Shown here: one piece after another, positions 1-6,509 of the stretch
Layout of the letters: every line of letters begins with the position of its first letter
Position numbering within the stretch: position 1 is the stretch's first letter
Source of the DNA: Paracoccaceae bacterium
GTDB taxonomy: Bacteria; Pseudomonadota; Alphaproteobacteria; Rhodobacterales; Rhodobacteraceae
DNA length: 7,997 nucleotides
NCBI GenBank assembly: GCA_027080755.1
Contig: JALWQC010000099.1
Location: forward strand, 1-7,997
Reading direction: 5' to 3'
The notes under the pieces: model-generated
The model's input: only the letters and a program-made list of their open reading frames with translations
Database searches by the model: none
What the model was told of the DNA's origin: nothing
Translations under genes and position numbers: made by a program

Positions 1-1
1 G

Positions 2-559
2 GCGGTGCCGGTCTGGAACGGGAAATCGCTGTATCAGTCCTATCTGATTGCGGGCAAGGACAGCGATGCCGGGGACCTTGGGGATTTGCGGGGGCGGACG
101 CATGCGTTTTCCGATCCGGATTCCAATTCCGGCTATCTGGTGACGGTCTCGGATCTGGCGCGTATGGGCGAACGGCCGGAGGATTTCTTTCGCCGCACCA
201 TTTTTACCTATGGCCACCGCAATGTTGTGCGCGCTGTCGCCGACGGGCTGGTCGAATCCGGCAGCGTGGACGGCTATGTCTGGGAGGCATTGATGAAGAC
301 GGAGCCGGCGCTGGCCAGCCGCACGAAGGTTCTGCGACGTTCCGAATGGCTCGGGTTTCCGCCGTTTTGCGCGCGCACCGACCGGATTGGCAATCAGCGG
401 GTGCAGGCGATGCAGCGGGCATTGCTGGATCTTGATAAAACCGCCGACGGCCGTGTGGCGCTCGACCTGCTGCAGCTTGACAGGATGACGATTGCGGAAC
501 CTTCGCTTTATGACGGGATCGAGGCGCGGATGCGGGATCTGGGGCTCGGGCGCGGATGA
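2..559 (+). CDS. aioX: AioX, periplasmic arsenite-sensing PhnD-like binding protein (5'-truncated)
   Basis: The visible 185 residues are the C-terminal part of a periplasmic substrate-binding protein of the phosphate/phosphonate (PhnD-like) family. The frame is open to the left edge, so the GTG at 5 is not the true start and the signal peptide lies outside the window. Family hallmarks are the segment SDPDSNSGYL (about residue 36), FTYGHRNVVRAV, SGSVDGYVWEAL and SEWLGFPPF, followed by a C-terminal LYDGIE helix. Its place directly before a histidine kinase, a response regulator and aioBA identifies it as AioX, which in Agrobacterium binds As(III) and is needed to trigger AioS. The Cys reported there as essential (about residue 108) would lie in the missing N-terminal half. 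One Cys is present here, in PPFCAR, with no evidence of a role. The stop overlaps the aioS start (ATGA, 556-559), implying translational coupling. The alternative, a phosphonate transporter component, is unlikely because no permease or ATPase gene follows. Confidence 0.88.
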   Translation, partial: AVPVWNGKSLYQSYLIAGKDSDAGDLGDLRGRTHAFSDPDSNSGYLVTVSDLARMGERPEDFFRRTIFTYGHRNVVRAVADGLVESGSVDGYVWEALMKTEPALASRTKVLRRSEWLGFPPFCARTDRIGNQRVQAMQRALLDLDKTADGRVALDLLQLDRMTIAEPSLYDGIEARMRDLGLGRG

Positions 560-1977
560 GGGGGCTCCGGCGTATTCCCCTTTCTGTCCGCGTGCCGTTC
601 TTCACCGCCGGACTGATGATTCTGGTCGGGTTTCTGGCCTCGCAACAGGTTCTAACCACCCTGCGGCAGGTGCAGAATGCGCGGGTGCGGGAGATGGCGC
701 AATTGCAGATAGAGGCCCTGTCGATCGCCCTCGGCCCGCTGGTGCTGCGCAACGATATCTGGGAGGTCTACGACACCCTGGAGCGTGCCGCAGGCGAAAA
801 CGGGGGGCGGCGGCTGGTGTTTGCGGTGGTGGCCAATGACAAGGGGGTCATTCTGGCGGCAACTGATCCGGCGCGTGCGCCCATCGACAGCGGGATTGAT
901 ACGCTGGCCAGCGGGGCGCAGGATCTGGAAAACCTGTCCCTGACAGGGGAAGATGCGCAAATCCGGCTGTTGGCCCCGCTGGTCTATCAGGGCCGCACGG
1001 TCGGGCAAATCCTGACGGAACTGGATGTCTCGGATCTGGTGGTGGAACGCAAACGCGCGGCGCGGTTGCTGTTGCTGGGCAATGCCGTGGCGACCTTTCT
1101 GCTGGCGATATTCGGCTATCTTGCCATGCGGCGTATTCTGGCGCCGGTGGAAAATGTCATGGGCCGGATGCGCAATTTCCCCCAGACACCGGAGCCGGTG
1201 CCGGAATCCGAGATGCCCCGGGGCGACAGCGAGGTCGCGCAACTGGCGCAAAGCTACAACACCATGGTCGGCGCGATAGAGGCCAAGGCCGAGGCCGACA
1301 AACGGCTGGCTGAGCGGGAACGTTTTGTCAGCCTCGGGCGGTTGTCATCATCGCTGGCGCATGAAATCAACAATCCTCTGGGCGGTTTGCTGAACGCGGC
1401 CGACACGATGCGCGAATATGCCGACCGGCCCGAGGTGGTGCGGGAATCGGCCGATATCCTTGTGCGCGGGCTGGAGCATCTGCGCGATGTCGCCCGCGTT
1501 ACGCTGGACCAGAACCGGCTGGATCGCAGCGGCGCGCGTCTTGGTGTGGACGATTTTGACGATTTGCGCCTGCTGATCAGTGCGGAAACCTCGCGCCAGC
1601 ATCAGAATCTGGACTGGACGGTCGAGGTCAGCGGGCGCAACCTCGGGGCTTTCCCCTCTGCTCCGGTGCGCCAGATCGCGCTCAACCTGTTGCTGAACGC
1701 CTCCGAAGCCGCAGGGGCCAACGGCAGGATCGCGTTTCGTGCTACCGACGGCGAAGGGGGGCTGTGTATCGAGGTGTCCGATTCCGGTTCCGGCCTGTCG
1801 AAAGCGGCCTGTGAACGCCTGCTCGGCAGCGGCCCTGTTGCGCCCGGCGGCGGCGTCGGCTTGCGGCTGGTGCATGATCTTGTGCGCGCGCTTGACGGGT
1901 ATATCAGCCTGAAACGTGACGGCGGCATGACCCGCATCTGTATTGACCTGCCCTATCCGGCAGTGGAGGATGCCTAG
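556..1977 (+). CDS. aioS: AioS, membrane sensor histidine kinase of the arsenite-response system
   Basis: This is a complete 473-residue histidine kinase. A first membrane helix lies at about residues 13-35, a periplasmic domain of about 130 residues follows, and a second helix spans about 170-190. Next come a HAMP-like linker (about 190-245), the H-box SLAHEINNPLGG with phospho-acceptor His269, an N-box (NLLLNASEA, about 377-385), the G1 box DSGSG (409-413) and the G2 box GGGVGL (431-436), so the kinase looks catalytically intact. The periplasmic domain has no cysteine; all three cysteines are in the ATPase domain. This fits arsenite being detected by AioX rather than by AioS itself. The start overlaps the aioX stop by 4 bp and has no strong Shine-Dalgarno, so coupled translation is likely. 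The stop abuts the aioR ATG. The function (phosphorylating AioR when arsenite is present) comes from context and the known AioXSR systems. Confidence 0.9.
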   Translation: MRGLRRIPLSVRVPFFTAGLMILVGFLASQQVLTTLRQVQNARVREMAQLQIEALSIALGPLVLRNDIWEVYDTLERAAGENGGRRLVFAVVANDKGVILAATDPARAPIDSGIDTLASGAQDLENLSLTGEDAQIRLLAPLVYQGRTVGQILTELDVSDLVVERKRAARLLLLGNAVATFLLAIFGYLAMRRILAPVENVMGRMRNFPQTPEPVPESEMPRGDSEVAQLAQSYNTMVGAIEAKAEADKRLAERERFVSLGRLSSSLAHEINNPLGGLLNAADTMREYADRPEVVRESADILVRGLEHLRDVARVTLDQNRLDRSGARLGVDDFDDLRLLISAETSRQHQNLDWTVEVSGRNLGAFPSAPVRQIALNLLLNASEAAGANGRIAFRATDGEGGLCIEVSDSGSGLSKAACERLLGSGPVAPGGGVGLRLVHDLVRALDGYISLKRDGGMTRICIDLPYPAVEDA

Positions 1978-3219
1978 ATGCTGAAGGGATCCCATATCGT
2001 GCTGGTCGAGGATGACGAGATCATGGGCGCCTCGCTGGTGCAGCGGCTGAAGCTGGAGGGGGCGAGGGTAAGCTGGCACAAGCAGACCGGCCGCGCGCTT
2101 GGCGCGATTCGCACGCCGCGGGCCAAAATCGATGCGGTGATCTGCGATATCCGCCTGCCCGACGGCACCGGCGAGGATCTGTTTACCACCCTGTGCAAGA
2201 CCGCCACCCCGCCGCCGTTCCTGTTCATTACCGGCCACGGAGGCATTGAACAGGCGGTGCGGCTGATCAAGGCCGGCGCGGCCGATTATGTCAGCAAACC
2301 GTTCGAAATGGCGGTGTTTCTTGATCGCCTGTCCATGCTTTTGGCGCGCCATGACGGACCGGATTTGCCGCCGCTGCTGGGGGTTTCCAGCGCGGCGCGG
2401 CGGGTGGAGGCTCAGGCGCGCGAGCTGGCCGGATCGGACAAGCCGGTGCTGATTGTCGGCGGGCCGGGCACCGGAAAAGGGTTGGTTGCGCGGCGTATCC
2501 ACGACATGTCCGAGCGCCGCGCCGCCCCCTTCATTACCGTCAATTTCGCCCGCGAGGCCGATGCCGGACAGGCGCTTTTCGGTCCCGACGGGGCCTGGCA
2601 CAAGGTCGGGGAGGGCACGCTGTTCCTCAATGCGTTCAGCCGTATCACCCCCGCCGGCCGGGCGGCTTTCCTCGATGCACTGGCGCGCGGGTTTACGGGG
2701 CGTATCATTGCCTCTTGCGGGCAGGATCTGGCGGCTTTGCTGGCCGGGGACGAAGAGCGCGCGGACTTCTTTTTCCGCCTCGACATGCAGCAATTGCCGG
2801 TCCCGCCGCTGGGCAGCCGCCCCGAGGATGCCGTCTGGCTGATGCAGCAGCTTTTCAGCGACATGAATGCCGCGCGCCCCGAACCGCTGCAAGGTATCAG
2901 CCCGATATGCGAGGAAGCCGTGCGCGCCCATGACTGGCCCGGCGGGGGGCGCGAGCTGCGCTCCCGTTTGCTGCACGGTCTGGAAACCGCATCGGGGGAT
3001 CTGCTGCAGCCTCTGGATATTTTCCCCGAAAGCGTCGTGCAGCCCGAGGCCATGCAGACATTGGCCGAGGCGCGCGAGGCGGCGGAAAAGGCGCAAATCA
3101 TCGACACGCTGGCGCTGACAAACGGCCAGATCACCAAGGCGGCCGGCCTGTTGAAGGTGTCGCGTACGACGCTGTGGGAAAAGATGCAGAAATTCGGAAT
3201 CGTCACCGGCTCCAGATAA
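1978..3219 (+). CDS. aioR: AioR, NtrC-type response regulator with degenerate sigma-54 AAA+ domain
   Basis: This 413-residue protein has NtrC architecture. The receiver domain (about 5-122) keeps the acidic pocket (Glu11, Asp12, Asp13), phospho-acceptor Asp57 (ICDIRLP), Thr85 and Lys107 (SKPF). The central AAA+ domain (about 133-345) keeps a Walker A (GGPGTGKG, 161-168), arginines in ERADFFFRL and a sensor II-like WPGGGREL. However, only 10 residues lie between LFG (200-202) and GTLFL (213-217), where NtrC relatives have about 22, so the GAFTGA loop that contacts sigma-54 is deleted. Walker B reads LFLNA, not LFLDE (Asn218, Ala219). Sensor I is also altered (IIASCGQDL). A Fis-type helix-turn-helix (about 372-406) is intact. 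I infer a DNA-binding regulator that cannot work as a sigma-54 ATPase and probably acts on a sigma-70-type promoter, as reported for NtrC and HupR of Rhodobacter capsulatus. GGAGG at 1965-1969 supports the ATG start. There are no frameshifts, so this is not an obvious pseudogene. Confidence 0.9.
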   Translation: MLKGSHIVLVEDDEIMGASLVQRLKLEGARVSWHKQTGRALGAIRTPRAKIDAVICDIRLPDGTGEDLFTTLCKTATPPPFLFITGHGGIEQAVRLIKAGAADYVSKPFEMAVFLDRLSMLLARHDGPDLPPLLGVSSAARRVEAQARELAGSDKPVLIVGGPGTGKGLVARRIHDMSERRAAPFITVNFAREADAGQALFGPDGAWHKVGEGTLFLNAFSRITPAGRAAFLDALARGFTGRIIASCGQDLAALLAGDEERADFFFRLDMQQLPVPPLGSRPEDAVWLMQQLFSDMNAARPEPLQGISPICEEAVRAHDWPGGGRELRSRLLHGLETASGDLLQPLDIFPESVVQPEAMQTLAEAREAAEKAQIIDTLALTNGQITKAAGLLKVSRTTLWEKMQKFGIVTGSR

Positions 3220-3239
3220 TACGGAATGCGGGCAGCCGT

Positions 3240-3255
3240 GTTCGGAAATCCGAAC
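3240..3255. promoter_or_regulatory. Putative AioR operator, perfect 6-bp-arm palindrome
   Basis: GTTCGG-AAAT-CCGAAC is a perfect inverted repeat 21 bp after the aioR stop and about 120 bp before aioB. Written as GTTCG-N6-CGAAC, it matches exactly the AioR-binding consensus I remember for alphaproteobacterial aio promoters, GT(T/C)CG-N6-CG(G/A)AC. The intact Fis-type HTH of AioR suits a dyad of this kind. A hairpin acting as a weak terminator for aioXSR is an alternative, but the T-run (3263-3267) starts 7 nt beyond the stem, so an operator is the better reading. Confidence 0.6.
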
Positions 3256-3280
3256 GCCGATATTTTTCATTATATATCAG

Positions 3281-3288
3281 TATATTAT
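3281..3288 (+). promoter_or_regulatory. Possible -10 region of the aioBA promoter
   Basis: The only AT-rich stretch in the aioR-aioB gap (3260-3290) contains overlapping -10-like hexamers, TATATT (3281-3286) and TATTAT (3283-3288). No good -35 hexamer lies 16-18 bp upstream (ATATTT at 3260-3265), as would be expected of an activator-dependent promoter. Transcription would start near 3293-3295, putting the centre of the AioR palindrome at about -46 to -47, a plausible position for a class II-like activator. No GG-N10-GC element resembling TGGCAC-N5-TTGC is present. This is a weak call based on position and composition. Confidence 0.3.
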
Positions 3289-3342
3289 CGACGAACGTTC
3301 CATCGAAATTCACATCCCGCCCCCCTGCGTCCCCTGTTAATC

Positions 3343-3356
3343 TTGATCTGTATCAA
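3343..3356. promoter_or_regulatory. FNR-type binding site before aioB
   Basis: TTGAT-CTGT-ATCAA is a perfect match to the FNR/FnrL/Anr consensus TTGAT-N4-ATCAA. Its centre (3349.5) is only about 27 bp before the aioB ATG. At the activating position of -41.5 it would put the transcription start near 3391, inside aioB and past its Shine-Dalgarno, so activation of aioB seems unlikely. Bound protein would instead lie downstream of, or over, the start site and block transcription. The likely ligand is an oxygen-sensing FnrL-type regulator or a related Crp/Fnr family member, giving anaerobic repression of arsenite oxidase. The motif is certain; the regulator and the direction of control are inferred. 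Confidence 0.6.
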
Positions 3357-3376
3357 CAAATAGGGAGGAAGATTCC

Positions 3377-3895
3377 ATGAGATGTAAAAAGATGGTGGAC
3401 GTAGGGCGTCGCCAGTTTTTGCGCGGTAGCGCGATGGCCGCGGCAGGGGCGGCAGCAACGACTGTTACCGGCACGGCCGCGCAGGCGACTCCGGCCAATG
3501 CACAGGTGGATTATCCGTCCGGCAAGCTGGCCAATCTTGCCGATCTGGTTGTGAACGAGCCGCTCGATATCGAATACCCCGATGCGGACAGCCCCGGCGT
3601 TCTGATCAAGCTGGGCGAAGCCGTTGAAGGGGGCGTTGGCCCTGATGGCGATATCGTCGCCTATTCCGTGCTGTGTCCGCACAAGGGCTACCAGATGTCC
3701 TATAACTCCGATGACCGCACCATGAATTGCCCGGGCCATTTCTCGCGTTTCGACGTGGAAGCCGGCGGGCAGCAGGTCTGGGGCCATGCCACGCAGAACC
3801 TGCCGCAGTTCACCCTGCGTGTAGCCGAAAACGGCGACATCTTTGCCGAGGGCGCCTCCGATCTGATTTTCGGTCGTCCGAGCAACGTATTATAA
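3377..3895 (+). CDS. aioB: AioB, Rieske [2Fe-2S] small subunit of arsenite oxidase, Tat-exported
   Basis: This 172-residue protein starts with a twin-arginine signal (GRRQFLRG, Arg11-Arg12) followed by an Ala-rich hydrophobic stretch and a likely cleavage site near residues 36-42. The Rieske cluster ligands are Cys100 and His102 (CPHKGY) and Cys118 and His121 (CPGHFS). AioB takes electrons from the [3Fe-4S] cluster of AioA and passes them to a periplasmic cytochrome c or cupredoxin; its Tat signal also carries the leaderless AioA to the periplasm. Tyr105 and Gly120 occupy the positions where many Rieske proteins have a disulfide pair, so that bridge is absent, as in the Rhizobium NT-26 enzyme. 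The ATG at 3377 is chosen because GGGAGG (3363-3368) sits 8 nt upstream. The internal ATG (codon 6, 3392) has no such site. aioA follows after 15 bp, so the two are co-transcribed. Confidence 0.95.
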   Translation: MRCKKMVDVGRRQFLRGSAMAAAGAAATTVTGTAAQATPANAQVDYPSGKLANLADLVVNEPLDIEYPDADSPGVLIKLGEAVEGGVGPDGDIVAYSVLCPHKGYQMSYNSDDRTMNCPGHFSRFDVEAGGQQVWGHATQNLPQFTLRVAENGDIFAEGASDLIFGRPSNVL

Positions 3896-3910
3896 GGGGA
3901 GAGAGAAAAC

Positions 3911-6364
3911 ATGGCTTATAAAAGACAAATAGACCGCCTGCCGATCCCGCCCGCCGATGCAAAGGTGCATAATGTGACCTGTCACTATTGCATCGTCGGC
4001 TGTGGCTACAAAGCCTACACCTGGCCGCGCAACAAGCAAGGCACGCTGAGCGACAACGCCTTCGGGATTGATCTGGGCGAGCAGCAGGGCGCCGACGGCA
4101 CCTGGGTTGCGCCTTCCATGTACAACATGGTCAAACAGGACGGCAAAGACGTGCATCTGGCCGTGGTTCCCGACAAGGAATGCGTGGTCAATTCCGGTCT
4201 GGTATCGATCCGCGGCGGCCGCATGGCGGAAAACCGTCCCTCGAAAGTGACCGGCACCCAGAACCAGCGTCTGAGCGATCCGATCGTCTGGCGCAACGGC
4301 GTCTGGCAGCCCACAAGCTGGGACGATGCCCTTGATCTGGTGGCCCGTGTAACCGCGCGCATCATCACCGAAGGCTCCGAGGACGATCTGCTGTTGTCCA
4401 TGTTCGACCACGGCGGCTCGGCCGGCGGGTATGAAAACACATGGGGGACCGGCAAGCTTTACTTCGGGTCCATGAAGATCAAGAACGCGCGTATCCACAA
4501 CCGCCCCGGCTATAACTCCGAGGTGCATTCAAGCCGTGATATGGGCGTGGACGAATTGCAATACCGCTATTCGGATTACGAGGTGACCGACACCATCATG
4601 ATCGTCGGGGCCAACCCGCTGGAAACGCAGACCAACCTGTTCCTGAACCATATGCGCAAGGGGCTGGAAAACGGTGCGAAATTCATCATGGTAGACCCGC
4701 GCCGCACGGTAACGGTCAATGCCGCCGAAGAAGTCGCCGGTGCCGAGAATGTCCTGCATCTGGCCATCGATCCGGGCTCGGATATGGCGCTGTTCAACGC
4801 GCTGTTCACCTATATCGTGGATCAGGGCTGGACCGACAGCGAGTTTATCAAGAATTCCACCTTCCAGTCGGGCGAGGCCGTGCCGGAAGACGCGGCGCAT
4901 CCCTCGGGTCTTGGCAGTCTGGAATATGCGCTGGCGACCTGCCGCACCTCTACGGCCGAAGCCGCCGAAATCTGCAAGGTGGACGAGTCCGACATCATCA
5001 AGGCGGCCGAATGGCTGGCCAAACCGAAAGACGGTGAGCGCAAGAAGGCCGTGATTGCCTATGAAAAAGGTGTGATCTGGGGCAACGACAACTACCGCAC
5101 TGTCGGCTCTATCGTGAACATCGCGCTGGCAACCGGGAATATCGGGCGCGAGGGTGGCGGTTGCTGTCGTCTTGGCGGCCATCAGGAAGGGTATTACCGC
5201 CCCTCCGACGCCCATGTCGGACGGCCGGCCACCTATGTGGACCAGCTGCTGATCAGCGGCGGCGGCAAGGTGCAGCATATCTGGGCCTGTGACCACTACA
5301 AAACCACGCTCAATGCCGCGCAATACAAAAGCGTGCATCGCAAGCGGGCCGCTATGGTGAAAGACGCCATGGATGCCTCGGCTGCCGGCACGCGGGAACA
5401 GCAGGTGGACGCCATCGTTGCCGCCGTCAATGCCGGTGGTCTGTTTGTGGTCGATGTGGATATCCACCACAGCCAGATCGGGCAGAACGCCCATGTGGTG
5501 CTGCCGGCCTGCGAGTCCAACGAGATGAACCTCACCTCGATGAACGGCGAGCGCCGCTTGCGCCTGTCCGAGAAATACATGGACCGCTATGGCAATTCCC
5601 TGCCCGACTGTCTGATTGCCGCCAAACTGGCACAGAACATGGAGCGCGTGCTGCGCGAAATGGGGCATGACGACTATGCCGACCAGTTCAAGGGCTTTGA
5701 CTGGGAAACCGAGGAAGACGCCTTTATGGACGGCTATCACGGCGGCAACCCGGACGTGACCTATGACCGCCTGCGCGCCATGGGCAACAACGGGGTGCAG
5801 GAACCGGTTCAGGGGTTCGAGAACGGCAAGCTTGTCGGCACCGACCGCCTGTATATGGACGGGAAGTTCACCCGCCACGGGCGCGACGACAAGAAGGCCC
5901 TGTTCTGTGCCGCCAGCTGGCGCGGACTGCAGGCGCCGGGCAAGGAACAGGAACGTGCCAACCACAAGTTCTGGGTCAACAACGTTCGTGCCAATATCTT
6001 CTGGCAGAACCAGTTCCTTGACAAGGACAACGACTTTATCCAGGACCGTTTCCCCTATCCGTTCATCGAGATGAACGCCGACGACATGGTTGAAATCGGT
6101 GTGAACCCCGGTGATCTGGTAGAGATCCACAACGAGAACGGCTCTACCCAGGGTATGGCCTATCCCACCGACACGGCCGCGCGCGGTCAGGTGGCGATGG
6201 TCTTCGGCTCTCCGGCCGGCTCGCAGGGGAACGTGGTAAACCCGGGTGTGAACGAGCTGGTCCTGCCGGACTACAAACACACATGGGGCAATATCCGCAA
6301 ACTGGCGGATGCCACACCGGCCGCACGGTCTGTATCCTTCAAGTCGAAGGAATACACGTCCTAA
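3911..6364 (+). CDS. aioA: AioA, molybdopterin catalytic subunit of arsenite oxidase
   Basis: This 817-residue member of the DMSO reductase family is close to the usual AioA length (about 820-845). It oxidises arsenite to arsenate at a Mo-bis-molybdopterin guanine dinucleotide centre in the periplasm. The N-terminus carries the [3Fe-4S] motif CHYCIVGC (Cys24, Cys27, Cys31). The fourth position, Cys in nitrate reductases, is Ser99 in SIRGG, typical of arsenite oxidase. The arsenite-pocket residues of the Alcaligenes faecalis enzyme (His195, Glu203, Arg419, His423) are all present with a one-residue offset: His196 and Glu204 (IHNRPGYNSE), Arg420 and His424 (CCRLGGHQ). A C-terminal molybdopterin-binding domain contains PGDLVEI near residue 733. 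There is no signal peptide, as expected for a subunit co-exported with AioB. The purine-rich GGGGAGAGAG (3896-3905) precedes the start. The Rieske partner rules out the anaerobic ArxA type. A terminator follows the stop. Confidence 0.97.
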   Translation: MAYKRQIDRLPIPPADAKVHNVTCHYCIVGCGYKAYTWPRNKQGTLSDNAFGIDLGEQQGADGTWVAPSMYNMVKQDGKDVHLAVVPDKECVVNSGLVSIRGGRMAENRPSKVTGTQNQRLSDPIVWRNGVWQPTSWDDALDLVARVTARIITEGSEDDLLLSMFDHGGSAGGYENTWGTGKLYFGSMKIKNARIHNRPGYNSEVHSSRDMGVDELQYRYSDYEVTDTIMIVGANPLETQTNLFLNHMRKGLENGAKFIMVDPRRTVTVNAAEEVAGAENVLHLAIDPGSDMALFNALFTYIVDQGWTDSEFIKNSTFQSGEAVPEDAAHPSGLGSLEYALATCRTSTAEAAEICKVDESDIIKAAEWLAKPKDGERKKAVIAYEKGVIWGNDNYRTVGSIVNIALATGNIGREGGGCCRLGGHQEGYYRPSDAHVGRPATYVDQLLISGGGKVQHIWACDHYKTTLNAAQYKSVHRKRAAMVKDAMDASAAGTREQQVDAIVAAVNAGGLFVVDVDIHHSQIGQNAHVVLPACESNEMNLTSMNGERRLRLSEKYMDRYGNSLPDCLIAAKLAQNMERVLREMGHDDYADQFKGFDWETEEDAFMDGYHGGNPDVTYDRLRAMGNNGVQEPVQGFENGKLVGTDRLYMDGKFTRHGRDDKKALFCAASWRGLQAPGKEQERANHKFWVNNVRANIFWQNQFLDKDNDFIQDRFPYPFIEMNADDMVEIGVNPGDLVEIHNENGSTQGMAYPTDTAARGQVAMVFGSPAGSQGNVVNPGVNELVLPDYKHTWGNIRKLADATPAARSVSFKSKEYTS

Positions 6365-6396
6365 GTCGAGTCCCAAGACGGACTGGAATCAGGAAC

Positions 6397-6430
6397 TCGG
6401 GCAGCCCTCGCGGCTGCCCGAAACTGTTTT
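6397..6430 (+). terminator. Rho-independent terminator of aioBA
   Basis: The 9-bp stem CGGGCAGCC/GGCTGCCCG (6398-6406 and 6412-6420), extended by a T-A pair (6397/6421), closes a 5-nt loop. AAACTG and then TTTT (6427-6430) follow. The hairpin begins 33 nt after the aioA stop and ends the operon there. On the minus strand no T-run follows the stem, so it acts in one direction. Confidence 0.85.
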
Positions 6431-6509
6431 GGGGGGCAGGACATGTTTATCCGGCGTCACCGGTTTGGCGGATTTCCGGTATGCCCGTTTGAAATAGAAG
6501 GGGTAGGGA

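Noticed and set aside
2686..2700. GFTG in AioR (residues 238-241) as a displaced GAFTGA loop
   Set aside because: It lies after the Walker B position, just before sensor I, whereas GAFTGA always precedes Walker B. It also lacks the first Ala and final Ala, so the resemblance is chance.
3240..3267. Intrinsic terminator after aioR
   Set aside because: The stem has only 6 bp, and the T-run starts 7 nt beyond it and is mixed with A. An operator dyad is the better reading, though some termination cannot be excluded.
1348..3270. A 640-codon open frame on the minus strand opposite aioS/aioR
   Set aside because: It lies wholly antisense to two clearly coding genes with known motifs. Long antisense frames are common in GC-rich codon usage, and the translation shows no recognisable domain.
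3343..3392. FNR box as an activator at -41.5 with a leaderless start at the second ATG (3392)
   Set aside because: It would discard a well-placed GGGAGG Shine-Dalgarno before the ATG at 3377, and there is no convincing -10 hexamer at about 3379-3384.
4529..6376. A 615-codon open frame on the minus strand opposite aioA
   Set aside because: It is antisense to a well-supported AioA. Its composition (many His, Val and Gly) reflects reversed GC-rich codons, and it has no domain or ribosome-binding site.
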